Virus record (IMG/VR): IMGVR_UViG_3300044858_003657
Coordinates: 1 to 22,679 of that record
DNA: 22,679 bases
Direction: 5' to 3' (one strand)
Origin: a virus
Within the stretch, counting starts at the first letter, position 1; the number at the start of each line of letters is the position of its first letter. Positions 13,566 to 21,430 of the stretch are shown one piece after another. The notes below the pieces were generated by a model. It saw only the letters and a list, made by a program, of their open reading frames with translations, was not told the DNA's origin and did no database searches. Made by a program: the position numbers and the translations under genes.

Positions 13566-14273
13566 TTACACTACTGGGGTGTCTAATCTGGGTAAGCCTC
13601 TAGTGGGTGGTCCAATACGATTACCGTCTGCGTCAACTCCTGTTTTTATACCCTTAACCCAAGTCCAAGGGTTTTCAACGCTATTTTTCTGTTTTGATTC
13701 CATGTACCGTAACCGTTGGCGAACCTTTTCTTTATCATCCCCCCAGTTTCCTGTTGAGACTGTCACATTTTCTAAAATGGTATTGTCGTAAATAGTCAAG
13801 AAACAAAAAGGTTCTCCAGCATGGAAGGTCACTGGTTTTCCAATTGTGCGAATTCTCCAACTAATGTCAACTGTGTCAGGCCACCAGAAACTAGGAATTG
13901 ACGCTGATAGTGGGTCAGCATCTGGATGAAAATAGTTTGGCGAACCAGTAATCCACGTACTGTAGTTTTCATCAGTCTCAATAGCCCAATCTAGGTGAAA
14001 AGTAACCATGTCTATGATTCCTGCTCGTGCCTGTTCCCTACCGTCTGCTGTTGTTTCTCCAGATATAATCCTTGCCACTGAGTTTGGCTCATCAAGTTGT
14101 ACGACAACATCTTCTTGTAGTACAAACTCCCATCCTAAAACATTGGCTGTTGTAACAGGTAGGCACTGGTATGCATGTTTGTTATGTGTAGCATCCATCC
14201 AGTCCCTTTTTAAGCGTGATTGCCTTATTTCAGGTGGGTTATTAGATGCTTTTAGGAACTTAATGCTTGGCAC
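13566..14273 (-). CDS. DUF6065-family protein
   Basis: This is a 235-residue protein. The pattern RDWMDATHNKHAYQCLP at about 24-40, then NVLGWEF and, in the middle, TGSPNYFH and WWPDTVDISWRI, and GEPFCFLTIY, matches the DUF6065 family I recall from bacterial and phage clusters. In that family these are the conserved blocks (WMD, AYxCLPL, GW, WVTGPPN, F-GEP-CF). The function is not known. It starts at GTG 14271-14273, overlapping the P4H-like gene by 14 bases, with a GGGTAAC sequence upstream. Tight coupling with a 2OG oxygenase suggests both act on the same target. Confidence 0.78.
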   Translation of the reverse strand: MPSIKFLKASNNPPEIRQSRLKRDWMDATHNKHAYQCLPVTTANVLGWEFVLQEDVVVQLDEPNSVARIISGETTADGREQARAGIIDMVTFHLDWAIETDENYSTWITGSPNYFHPDADPLSASIPSFWWPDTVDISWRIRTIGKPVTFHAGEPFCFLTIYDNTILENVTVSTGNWGDDKEKVRQRLRYMESKQKNSVENPWTWVKGIKTGVDADGNRIGPPTRGLPRLDTPVV

Positions 14274-14934
14274 TATAGTTACCCTGACTTATTCCTGTGC
14301 ATTTGTGGTGTCTATCGTTGTAATCAAACATAGTGACCGCAGAATACTTTGTCCCACTAGTAACTGGTAGTGAGGCATGTTGGAAAAGAAATGAGGATGG
14401 GAAGAAAATAATATCTCCTGCATCTGGTTTAAACTTTAGGTCAAATCGTGGAAACCACAATTCACCACCCTCGTAGTCATCATTGAGGTACATAACAGAG
14501 GATACAACACAAGTATAAGAAAATCCGTGGTCTGCGTGTGTTTGGAAGTGCTGCCCAACTCCGTATTTAACGTAATTAATTGCTTCCATGTACTCAGTTT
14601 TAACATTGACAAGGGATTCGTAATGTTTAAGGCAGGCTGTTAACGGGTCAACGGTATCTTTCCAGATGTTATATATCTCAGAATATTGTGATGGAGCAGC
14701 CTTTGCTCTAATTTCATCTATTTTGCAATCAAAACAATTTCTATATTGGGGCATAGATTCATAGTCACCAACCAATGCTTCTTGCCACATGTACGTGGGA
14801 GTTGTACTATCACCTATGGTTTCTTCAAGTCTTTCAATAATCTTTAAGGACTTAGGCAAAACATTTCGGTATACAACAACACCTAACTTAAAATCTGAAA
14901 GATATTCAAAGGTAATATCCATCTTGTTTTCCAT
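14260..14934 (-). CDS. Prolyl-4-hydroxylase-type Fe(II)/2-oxoglutarate dioxygenase
   Basis: This is a 224-residue protein of the P4H alpha-subunit-like superfamily. Active-site residues are visible: H133 and D135 in THADH, distal H186 in LFQHASLPV, and K196 in SGTKYSAV in the 2-oxoglutarate position. The surrounding segments YVKYGVGQHF, YLNDDYEGGEL and GDIIFFPSS are the standard strands of this family. The known role is hydroxylating Pro or other residues in proteins, or small molecules. The ATG at 14932-14934 has AAAGGATAAC upstream; a second ATG lies four codons inside. It is 30 bases downstream of the Pro-rich fibre gene, which makes that protein a candidate substrate (inference). Confidence 0.88.
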   Translation of the reverse strand: MENKMDITFEYLSDFKLGVVVYRNVLPKSLKIIERLEETIGDSTTPTYMWQEALVGDYESMPQYRNCFDCKIDEIRAKAAPSQYSEIYNIWKDTVDPLTACLKHYESLVNVKTEYMEAINYVKYGVGQHFQTHADHGFSYTCVVSSVMYLNDDYEGGELWFPRFDLKFKPDAGDIIFFPSSFLFQHASLPVTSGTKYSAVTMFDYNDRHHKCTGISQGNYSAKH

Positions 14935-14937
14935 CTT

Positions 14938-14945
14938 GTTATCCT
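14938..14945 (-). promoter_or_regulatory. AGGATAAC ribosome-binding motif before the P4H-like gene
   Basis: Minus-strand AAAGGATAAC with the octamer at 14938-14945, three bases before ATG 14932-14934; it favours this ATG over the one four codons downstream. The upstream leader (about 14946-14964) is A-rich, which may favour ribosome access. Confidence 0.5.
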
Positions 14946-14964
14946 TTTATTTTTACTTTTTTTG

Positions 14965-15546
14965 TTATTTAAATGCAGGTGCAAACGATGGGCCAAACGA
15001 TGGACCAAATGGTGGTGGAAATGAAGGACCAAAAGATGGTGGTGCTACATAACCACACAACCCATCTCGGTATGCTCCGTTATAACCACCTACCCCAGGA
15101 CATGTCTGACATCCACCACAATCATAATACTGGTAAGAAACTTGACCATCACAAGTAATACCAACGTATGAGCAGTTAGCAGGCCAAGGTTGCGGAGCAC
15201 ATGGTGGGCAAAAACTTGGAGGGAAATAAGGTGGTGTAACAGAAGGTGAAGCATCAGATACGTCTGCGGTAACACCGTAGTTTGTTGTTGCAGAAACTGT
15301 AAAGGTATAAGCAGTGTTAGAAGTTAAACCAGAAACGGTAACAGGAGAGGATGAAGAGGTTCCAGTCCTACCACCAGGTGAAGATGTTGCGGTGTAGGTT
15401 ACCGTACCTTTACCCGTATAAGCATGCGTAAATGTTACTTGTACTTGCTGCGAGTTTGAGTCACTAGTTACGTTGTTTAACCTATTGGGAGTTCCAATAA
15501 CTGGTTTAGTTGGCTTTTTACCGCCTGAGTCCTTTGGTGATGCCAT
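14965..15546 (-). CDS. Fn3-like virion protein with Cys-rich domain and Pro-rich tail
   Basis: This is a 193-residue protein. Residues about 13-104 look like one fibronectin type III-like domain (strands ending VTVSGLTSNTAYTFTVSA at 69-86). Residues 105-120 are Pro-rich (PPYFPPSFCPPCAPQP). Residues 113-164 contain eight Cys, including CPPC and CGGCQTC. The C-terminus (170-193) repeats FGPSF-type units with extra Pro. The design is similar to the 325-residue Ig-repeat protein, which also has a Cys-rich end. It begins with ATG three bases after the giant fibre stop. A receptor-binding or fibre-tip protein is inferred; the Pro-rich repeats lie beside a P4H-type gene. Confidence 0.82.
   Translation of the reverse strand: MASPKDSGGKKPTKPVIGTPNRLNNVTSDSNSQQVQVTFTHAYTGKGTVTYTATSSPGGRTGTSSSSPVTVSGLTSNTAYTFTVSATTNYGVTADVSDASPSVTPPYFPPSFCPPCAPQPWPANCSYVGITCDGQVSYQYYDCGGCQTCPGVGGYNGAYRDGLCGYVAPPSFGPSFPPPFGPSFGPSFAPAFK
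14979..15037 (-). repeat. Short degenerate tandem repeats encoding FGPSF units
   Basis: On the plus strand, near-identical 12-base units (AAACGATGGGCC, AAACGATGGACC, AAATGGTGG...) repeat through this stretch. They encode the Pro/Phe/Gly/Ser tail of the Fn3-like protein. The repetition points to slippage or selection for a repeated peptide. Confidence 0.7.
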
Positions 15547-15549
15547 AAA

Positions 15550-18500
15550 TTATGCCGAAATGTCTCCGACCAATACCCATGTATCGGTTGCTCGTTTGAT
15601 GAGCGTAGCATATGACCACTGTGCTCGCATCTTAAGTCCTGGAGTGGCGTTGATGGTCACTCCACCCGTAGCCACGATTGTGGTTTGACCTGAGCCAGTC
15701 TGAAGAATATTGATTTGCGACCCTACTGGGAATGCTACCGAAGAGTTGAGGGGTACTGTCAAACTGTTTGCGGAGCCGACACCCATCTCCACAACCTTGT
15801 TTTTGTCAGCCAACACGAGTGTGTAAGAAGCAGTTTGGGCGTTTGTTGAAACGTCAGCCAACTTACCAAGTTCAATTGCAGCAGATGCACTGATGTCAGC
15901 GTTCACAATCACACCAGAAGCAATTGCGGTTACGCCAGTATCCGAGATAGTTACATCTCCAGTTTCAGTAACTGCCGTTGGTACGCCAGATGAGTTGTAA
16001 ACAATGATGTTTCCAGCAGTACTTGTTGCCAATTTGCTGAGTGCAATTCCAGCAGATGCGCTGATGTCACCATTGACAATGGTTGCATCGGCAATCATTG
16101 TGCTTGTGACAGTCCCACTATCACTAGTAGTTACAACACCACTTGCGTTAACCCAAGCAGAGCCGTTCCATTTAAGGAAATCACCTGAAGTAGGGGCTGA
16201 AGCAGAAACATTACCAATGTCGTCAAGTGCATTGATTGTTGGAATTGAATCTGGAACCCATGCAGTACCGTTGTACTTAAGGAATTGACCATTTGAAGGT
16301 GCTGAAGCACTGACATCCAAAATGTCATCAAGAGCATTAATTGTTGGAATTGCTGCTGGAATCCACGCTGTTGACGCAGAAACATACTTGAGGAAATGAC
16401 CATCAGTTGGTGCTGATGCAGAAACATCGGATAAAAAGTCAAGGGTAGGAGTTGTTGGACCCCATGTTCCACCACTACCGCCACCAGGAGTAAACGCCAG
16501 AACCTGACCACTAGTACCCCAGTATGGGTCTATTTGAAATACATCTGTACCATTACTGAAATTAATACTATTAGCATTTAATGAATAATAAGGACCATCC
16601 AAGGCGTTTGCCCCAAGAATTTGGTCCACTGTTATATCCAATGTGCCTTCCGATGCAGAGGACATGGAAATACCAGATGTAGCGCTTATTGTTAGGTAGT
16701 CGGTAGTACCAGGAACACCTAAAGTCAATCCTTGACTGTTTGCAACCCATGCGGATGCAGATGAAGACCAAACAAGAGGACTATTATCAACAGGCGCTGA
16801 AGCACTGACATCTGAAATGTTATCCAGTGTTGATGACGTATTCAGGTAATACGAACCCTCTTGCCCATCAAGAAGGTCAGCGTTAAGGTTTGTAACAACC
16901 GTAGACGATGAAACAGACATTGGAGCAGTGCCAGTTGCAATTGTGCTTTCAAGGGTCTTTACAACAAGAGGTGCGGCTGAGTAACTTGCATGAGCAGTAT
17001 TGATTGGGTCAGTTGGTTCTGGTTGATAAGAATCAAAGAACTTCCATTTACCATCTGTGGCATCACGGAATACACCAGCATGTCGGTAAGTCCCATCGTT
17101 GTAGTTTCCAGCAATACCGAGGTCTGGGTTTGAAATGGTGTTTCCATCATTCAAGTAAATAAATGAGTCTTCAATTGCAAGGTTTGTCTCTGTTGTTGTG
17201 TAGTAGACACCACCAACATGCAAGTCAGTACCTATATACATAGCACCAGTTGTTGACAACGAGCCAAATGTTGGTGAAGCAGATGTAGCAACTGATTGAC
17301 CAATTGCAATTGTTGGAGTTGTACCCTCACCAGAGTTGTTGGTGATTGTTAAACCAGTACCAGCAACAAGCGATGCAACATAGTCACCAGTAGTCTTTGT
17401 TCCAAGAGCCACTGTGTTGTCTGGGAGTGTTACAACTCCAGTAAAAGTAGGCGAGGCGCTTGGGGCCTTAGCATCAATCTGTGTTTGGATAGCAGACGTA
17501 ACCCCATCAACGTAGTTAAGTTCAGTTGTTGAAAGCGTAGCCCCATCAAGAATATTTAGTTCTGCGGCTGTTGAAGTAACACCAGTTAAATCCGTTGGAG
17601 CGATAGAAATATTTGTAGAACCATCAAATGATTGACCAGCGATATTTCTTGCTGTCTGTAAGACTGTTGCAGTAGATGCGTTACCAATTACTGGAGCAGT
17701 AACAGCAGCAAAAGTTACCGATGCGCTTGTCCCAACAGCCTGCCCAATGGCGATGGTTGGACTTGAGCCTTCACCAGGAGTGTGTGTTACCGTGACACCA
17801 GTACCAGCAGTTACGTCATTTACGTAGTTGCCAGTCGTGTCTGTGCCAAGCGCTACAGAGTTTGGTTCAATTGTTGCTGTGAGAGTTGCATTCCCAAGAT
17901 TGGTAAATGTTGCTGAACCACTAAGGTCACCACCAAGTGTGATTACTGGGGATGCAGTAGCACTTGCTTTATTATCTAACTGGGTTTGAATAGCCGAAGT
18001 TACGCCATCCACATAGTTAAGTTCTGTGGCAGTAGCGGTTACACCAGTAAGGTCAGTTGGGGCAATAGATATATCAGCAGAACCGTTAAATGCTTGTCCA
18101 GCAATGTTGCGAGAAGTCTGTAATGTGGTCGCTGAAGTGGCGTTTCCAAGCAATGTTGCTGTTACCTGACCAAATGTTACGCTTGCGCTAGTACCTACAT
18201 CTTGCCCAATTGCAATTGTGGCGTTAGAACCCTCACCAGGAGTATGTGTAATGGTTACACCAGTTCCTTGGGTTAGGTCTACCATGTAGTTACCAGTGGT
18301 GTCGGTTCCTAGATTAATAACTTCAGGTTCCCAACCAGTGTTTACCCATTTAAGGAAGGCATTTTCACCAGGAGCAGACGCAGATACGTCTGTTAATGAA
18401 CCCAATGTTGAATTCATAGTTGAAAGAATTTCTACGTTGGAACTTCCATTAAAAGGCACTGTTCCAGTTACTGCCCCAGTTAACTGAATGTTTCTTGGGG

Positions 18501-19563
18501 TAGCAAGTGTTGTGGCTGTATCAGCATTACCTGTAAACTCTCCGTAAACCCTAGCAAAAGTAACAGAAGCACTGGTTGCTACGTCTTGTCCAATGGACAG
18601 AGTGTTTCCAGTTTTTGTAATGCCCGTACCAGCAATAATGTTTGCTGTACCTGTAAATTGAGCAAAGACGATATCATCAGTACCAATTTCATGGTGTTGT
18701 TCTGTTCCATTACCTGTACCAGTTGAACTAACAAGAAATCCTTGGTTACCGTTCACAGAACCTGAACCAATGTAACAAGCATCTCCACGAACAACATTGT
18801 CTTCAAAACCATCAAAGTCTATTGCTCTTGTAAGAATGTACACAGCACTAGCAGAACCCTGGTCTGAAACAAGGTAGATACCGTTTTGCGTTGCATCAGC
18901 CTGATTCTTAATCAGAACTCTGTCATTTGTTGTTGCATTCACACCATCAATAGACAAACGACCATTTTGAGTAGCGGTAAGTGTTGCCCCAACACCACCT
19001 GTTCCGTTGTCGTAATCTGGTAGATTAGGCAAAATTGTTGCTGTTGCAAGTTTTACAGACAAATGCCAGTTGATACCTGCGGCAATAGCATCAACATACT
19101 GTTTTGTTACAGCATGGTTTGATGAAACTGGGCTGTTAGTAAGTGATACTTGAGCAAAAGTTACAGAGGCAGATGTACCTACCGCTTGACCAATTGCAAG
19201 TGTTGGGGTAGAACCTTCACCTGAATTGTTTGTAATGGTCAGACCAGTACCAGCAACCAGTGACTCAACATAGTTACCAATGGTGTCGGTAGCAAGGTTT
19301 ACGGCATCGTTGTACCAAACAGATGAGGAGTTGTTATAACGGAGAAAATCACCTGCGGCTGCTTCCGTAATAGTTACATCAAGTAATTCTGCAAGTTTTG
19401 TGTCTTCGTAAACAAAGTAGTCAGTGCTGGACCAGTTAGCGCCAGTACCAATTTTCATCCTGCCACTGTCTGTTTCGTAGCAAAGTTCACCAGCAAGAAG
19501 TGCTGGGTTAGCACTAGTCCAGTTTGCTGCAGTATCTCTACGTATTTGGATTCTAGAAGCCAT
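15550..19563 (-). CDS. Giant repetitive tail fibre / receptor-binding protein
   Basis: This is a 1337-residue protein. I start at ATG 19561-19563, which has GGAGG eight bases upstream; a longer frame to 19617 would lie inside the upstream gene. The N-terminus (ASRIQIRRDTAANW...LAGELCYETDSGRMKIGTG) resembles the N-terminal domain of major tropism determinant-type fibres. Residues about 150-325 share a module with the 434-residue fibre. The central part is built from repeats containing GTSASVTF, APTDLTGVT and TPGEGS. Near residues 1000-1150 are three SDVSASAP-type repeats. The last 97 residues are the NAQT module that is duplicated in the 235-residue protein. Trimeric fibre architecture and a role in host recognition are expected. 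Confidence 0.9.
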   Translation of the reverse strand: MASRIQIRRDTAANWTSANPALLAGELCYETDSGRMKIGTGANWSSTDYFVYEDTKLAELLDVTITEAAAGDFLRYNNSSSVWYNDAVNLATDTIGNYVESLVAGTGLTITNNSGEGSTPTLAIGQAVGTSASVTFAQVSLTNSPVSSNHAVTKQYVDAIAAGINWHLSVKLATATILPNLPDYDNGTGGVGATLTATQNGRLSIDGVNATTNDRVLIKNQADATQNGIYLVSDQGSASAVYILTRAIDFDGFEDNVVRGDACYIGSGSVNGNQGFLVSSTGTGNGTEQHHEIGTDDIVFAQFTGTANIIAGTGITKTGNTLSIGQDVATSASVTFARVYGEFTGNADTATTLATPRNIQLTGAVTGTVPFNGSSNVEILSTMNSTLGSLTDVSASAPGENAFLKWVNTGWEPEVINLGTDTTGNYMVDLTQGTGVTITHTPGEGSNATIAIGQDVGTSASVTFGQVTATLLGNATSATTLQTSRNIAGQAFNGSADISIAPTDLTGVTATATELNYVDGVTSAIQTQLDNKASATASPVITLGGDLSGSATFTNLGNATLTATIEPNSVALGTDTTGNYVNDVTAGTGVTVTHTPGEGSSPTIAIGQAVGTSASVTFAAVTAPVIGNASTATVLQTARNIAGQSFDGSTNISIAPTDLTGVTSTAAELNILDGATLSTTELNYVDGVTSAIQTQIDAKAPSASPTFTGVVTLPDNTVALGTKTTGDYVASLVAGTGLTITNNSGEGTTPTIAIGQSVATSASPTFGSLSTTGAMYIGTDLHVGGVYYTTTETNLAIEDSFIYLNDGNTISNPDLGIAGNYNDGTYRHAGVFRDATDGKWKFFDSYQPEPTDPINTAHASYSAAPLVVKTLESTIATGTAPMSVSSSTVVTNLNADLLDGQEGSYYLNTSSTLDNISDVSASAPVDNSPLVWSSSASAWVANSQGLTLGVPGTTDYLTISATSGISMSSASEGTLDITVDQILGANALDGPYYSLNANSINFSNGTDVFQIDPYWGTSGQVLAFTPGGGSGGTWGPTTPTLDFLSDVSASAPTDGHFLKYVSASTAWIPAAIPTINALDDILDVSASAPSNGQFLKYNGTAWVPDSIPTINALDDIGNVSASAPTSGDFLKWNGSAWVNASGVVTTSDSGTVTSTMIADATIVNGDISASAGIALSKLATSTAGNIIVYNSSGVPTAVTETGDVTISDTGVTAIASGVIVNADISASAAIELGKLADVSTNAQTASYTLVLADKNKVVEMGVGSANSLTVPLNSSVAFPVGSQINILQTGSGQTTIVATGGVTINATPGLKMRAQWSYATLIKRATDTWVLVGDISA
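15553..15843 (-). repeat. NAQT fibre module, third copy (C-terminus of giant fibre)
   Basis: The final 97 codons encode the same module as the two copies at 10136-10423 and 10472-10765. The stretch CAGTTTGGGCGTTT at its start is identical to the copy at 10410-10423. This points to domain duplication or shuffling between fibre genes. Confidence 0.75.
17461..18280 (-). repeat. Two long imperfect repeats (~460-bp period) within the giant fibre
   Basis: Two copies about 460 bases apart share the same peptide landmarks: LNYVDGVTSAIQTQ, APTDLTGVT, ARNIAGQ or SRNIAGQ, TPGEGS and GTSASVTF. For example the segment at 17583-17659 matches 18044-18120 along its length with scattered substitutions. Further weaker copies flank them. 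Boundaries are approximate. Confidence 0.7.
18589..19116 (-). repeat. Module shared with the 434-residue fibre (copy in giant fibre)
   Basis: This segment encodes H-(V/I)-TK-YVDA, L-IDGV, DRVLIKNQADATQNGIYLV and a GF(L/I)VSS or STNG turn. The partner module is at 20567-21019 in the neighbouring fibre gene. The two copies are clearly diverged, so this is an old duplication or a common fibre module. Confidence 0.72.
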
Positions 19564-20068
19564 TAGCATTTCCTCCGTCAATTGGTGACATATCAAAGGT
19601 ACTACTTGCTGTACCACCGTCTAAATAGCCTGAAAAACCACCACCACCACTGTTGTCTTGGTTTACCCAGTTTGTACCGTTATATGCAAGAACTTGCCCG
19701 TTAGCAGCAGTTGTAATAATAACATCTGACAGGTCATCAATGGAGCCAACGGTGCTGGCAACCCCTGGGGCAAATTTAGTTCCATCAAATTTAAGAACTT
19801 GATTTGTAGTTGCACCCGTAGGGTCTATTTCAATACTGTCTACAAATAAAACAGGTGCTTTAAAAGTGTCATCTGTTTTAAGAACATTAGCAGAGTCACG
19901 GTATAGGTTTACATCGCCAACAGCAGAACCATCTCCCCACGTAAGACGACCACCTGCTTCAACTTTTAAGCGAGCATATGTGTCTTGGTCAACATAGACA
20001 GTTACAGCGTCAGAACCAGCAGATGATAACTGCTTAACAGTGATAGGTACTGTAAATTTCTGTGCCAC
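19553..20068 (-). CDS. Short tail fibre-like protein
   Basis: This is a 171-residue protein starting at GTG 20066-20068; the start is supported by MAQKF, identical to the neighbouring 434-residue fibre. The middle is beta-rich. A segment at about 110-140 with LSDVIITTAANGQVLAYNGTNWVNQ is the same type of fibre repeat found in the giant fibre (SDVSASAP-FLKYN-W). The C-terminus is glycine-rich (SGGGGFSGYLDGG...DGGNANGF), typical of linkers or tips in aquatic phage fibres. It overlaps the giant fibre start by 11 bases, implying coupling. No strong Shine-Dalgarno: GAGG lies only two bases from the GTG. Confidence 0.8.
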   Translation of the reverse strand: MAQKFTVPITVKQLSSAGSDAVTVYVDQDTYARLKVEAGGRLTWGDGSAVGDVNLYRDSANVLKTDDTFKAPVLFVDSIEIDPTGATTNQVLKFDGTKFAPGVASTVGSIDDLSDVIITTAANGQVLAYNGTNWVNQDNSGGGGFSGYLDGGTASSTFDMSPIDGGNANGF

Positions 20069-20092
20069 GACCTCAATCGCTTTCTATGTTGT

Positions 20093-20106
20093 GACTCCTC
20101 AGAGTC
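20093..20106. other. Small inverted repeat between two fibre genes
   Basis: GACTC and GAGTC flank CTCA, giving a five-base-pair stem with a four-base loop, in the 48-base gap after the 434-residue fibre gene. No U-tract follows on either strand. It might attenuate transcription or be chance. Confidence 0.3.
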
Positions 20107-20116
20107 TATTTAGGTA

Positions 20117-21421
20117 CTAACCTACTACAACGATGGTGTAATCGTTAGCGGAGATAGTTCCGTAAAGAACAACTGACACAGTATCTGCGTTAGCACGGGT
20201 CACATCTCCAATTACCGTAGCACCAGTTGATACTTCGTAAATCTGCACGTTTACATCTGTTGTATTAAAGTTGTGAGTAACTGTAGTCGTTGAAACACCT
20301 GTGCTGCTTGCGGCACAACCTTGCTTGGCAATACGAGCAAGTGTTGAGGTTGATGTTGTGACTGCACCAGCACTAGTTTTAATACCAAGGTTTGTACGAG
20401 CAGTTGCCGCATCACTTGCGCCAGTACCACCGTCTGAAACGGCAACGTCTGTACCGTTCCAAACACCTGTGGTGATTGTACCGAGCGTGGTGATTGAGGA
20501 CTGACCAACGTAAGTTGATGCAATGTCAATCGCATCAGCCGTAATTGCAGTACGGTTTGCTGTGACGTTGACATTGATGGTGTTTCCGTCTTTTGAAAGA
20601 CCATCACCTGAAGTGAACGAGCCAGCGCCAGAGAACTGTGTCCAAGCAATTGCTGTTGAACCAATGGTGATTGTTCCGTTGGTGGATACAATAAATCCCT
20701 TGTCAGAGTTGGTTGAACCCTCTTCAACGAAGGTAAAAGTACCTGGCTTGAGTTCACCTGTGTCGGCTGTACCGTTAGCATCAGATGAGCGTGAAGCAGC
20801 GCCAGAAGCAACAGCGACATAAATACCGTTCTCTGTAGCGGTGCTTTGGTCTTTTACAAGAACACGGTCACCAGCAACAAGTGTTACTCCGTCAATTGTG
20901 TCGCCAGCCTCAAGGTCAGCAGAAATGTTGATTGCTGCAGTTGTTGCAACTCTTACGGATTGCTTGACATCAAGACCTTGACGGGCAGCATCAACATAAC
21001 CCTTAGTGGCAATGTGGTTAGAATCTGTTGGTGTGGCAACTTTGGCATTTCCATTAGCATCACGTTTTACAAGTTTGGAAGCCGTTGCATCTGAGGTTGC
21101 ATCTGTGAGCATTTGCCACATTGCGGCTGGCAATAGACCAGCACTATCTGTATCGGCAACATTAAGAGTGAGGGTTACTGTGCCGTTTGATTCAGAAACC
21201 GTAAGGGCTTCAGCAATGCCCGCTCCACCACCAGAAACAATGGTGTGAGGAATAGAAACAAACGCTGAACCCGTGTACACCTTGATGGTGTCGGTCGCAG
21301 TGTTGTAGATGAGGCGACCTTCAAAGTTGCCCGATGATGGGTCGGTAGCCAACTTCTCAAAGGTGGCATTAATCAGTTGGTTCTGATTGAGGTCAATATT
21401 AGTTAGAAATTTTTGAGCCAT
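20117..21421 (-). CDS. Tail fibre protein
   Basis: This is a 434-residue protein. The N-terminus MAQKFLTNIDLNQNQLINATFEKL is a common start of aquatic phage fibres. Residues about 135-285 form the IDGV/DRVLVKDQ module shared with the giant fibre. Residues 319-347 carry TGVWNGTDVAVSDGGTGASD and ARTNLGI, a widespread phage fibre repeat. The last 57 residues (VTHNFNTTDVNVQIYEV...YTIVVVG) form a small beta-sandwich tip like that at the end of the next gene upstream. TAAGGAT five bases before ATG 21419-21421 is the likely ribosome binding site. Host binding as a trimeric fibre is expected. Confidence 0.88.
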   Translation of the reverse strand: MAQKFLTNIDLNQNQLINATFEKLATDPSSGNFEGRLIYNTATDTIKVYTGSAFVSIPHTIVSGGGAGIAEALTVSESNGTVTLTLNVADTDSAGLLPAAMWQMLTDATSDATASKLVKRDANGNAKVATPTDSNHIATKGYVDAARQGLDVKQSVRVATTAAINISADLEAGDTIDGVTLVAGDRVLVKDQSTATENGIYVAVASGAASRSSDANGTADTGELKPGTFTFVEEGSTNSDKGFIVSTNGTITIGSTAIAWTQFSGAGSFTSGDGLSKDGNTINVNVTANRTAITADAIDIASTYVGQSSITTLGTITTGVWNGTDVAVSDGGTGASDAATARTNLGIKTSAGAVTTSTSTLARIAKQGCAASSTGVSTTTVTHNFNTTDVNVQIYEVSTGATVIGDVTRANADTVSVVLYGTISANDYTIVVVG

Positions 21422-21430
21422 TAAAAATCC

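Noticed and set aside
17461-18280. Possible CRISPR array in the repeated fibre region
   Set aside because: Repeats are imperfect, hundreds of bases long and in frame in an intact coding region, with no constant 25-40 base repeat or unique spacers.
19564-19617. Longer start for the giant fibre at 19617
   Set aside because: It would lie inside the end of the 171-residue gene; the ATG at 19561-19563 has a GGAGG site at proper spacing.
773-20101. The 12-base sequence TGAGGAGTCACA occurs at both 773-784 and 20090-20101
   Set aside because: Both contain a Shine-Dalgarno-like GAGGAG, and a dozen or more 12-base repeats are expected by chance in 22.7 kb searched on both strands. At the second site the distance to the GTG start is too long for it to be the ribosome binding site.
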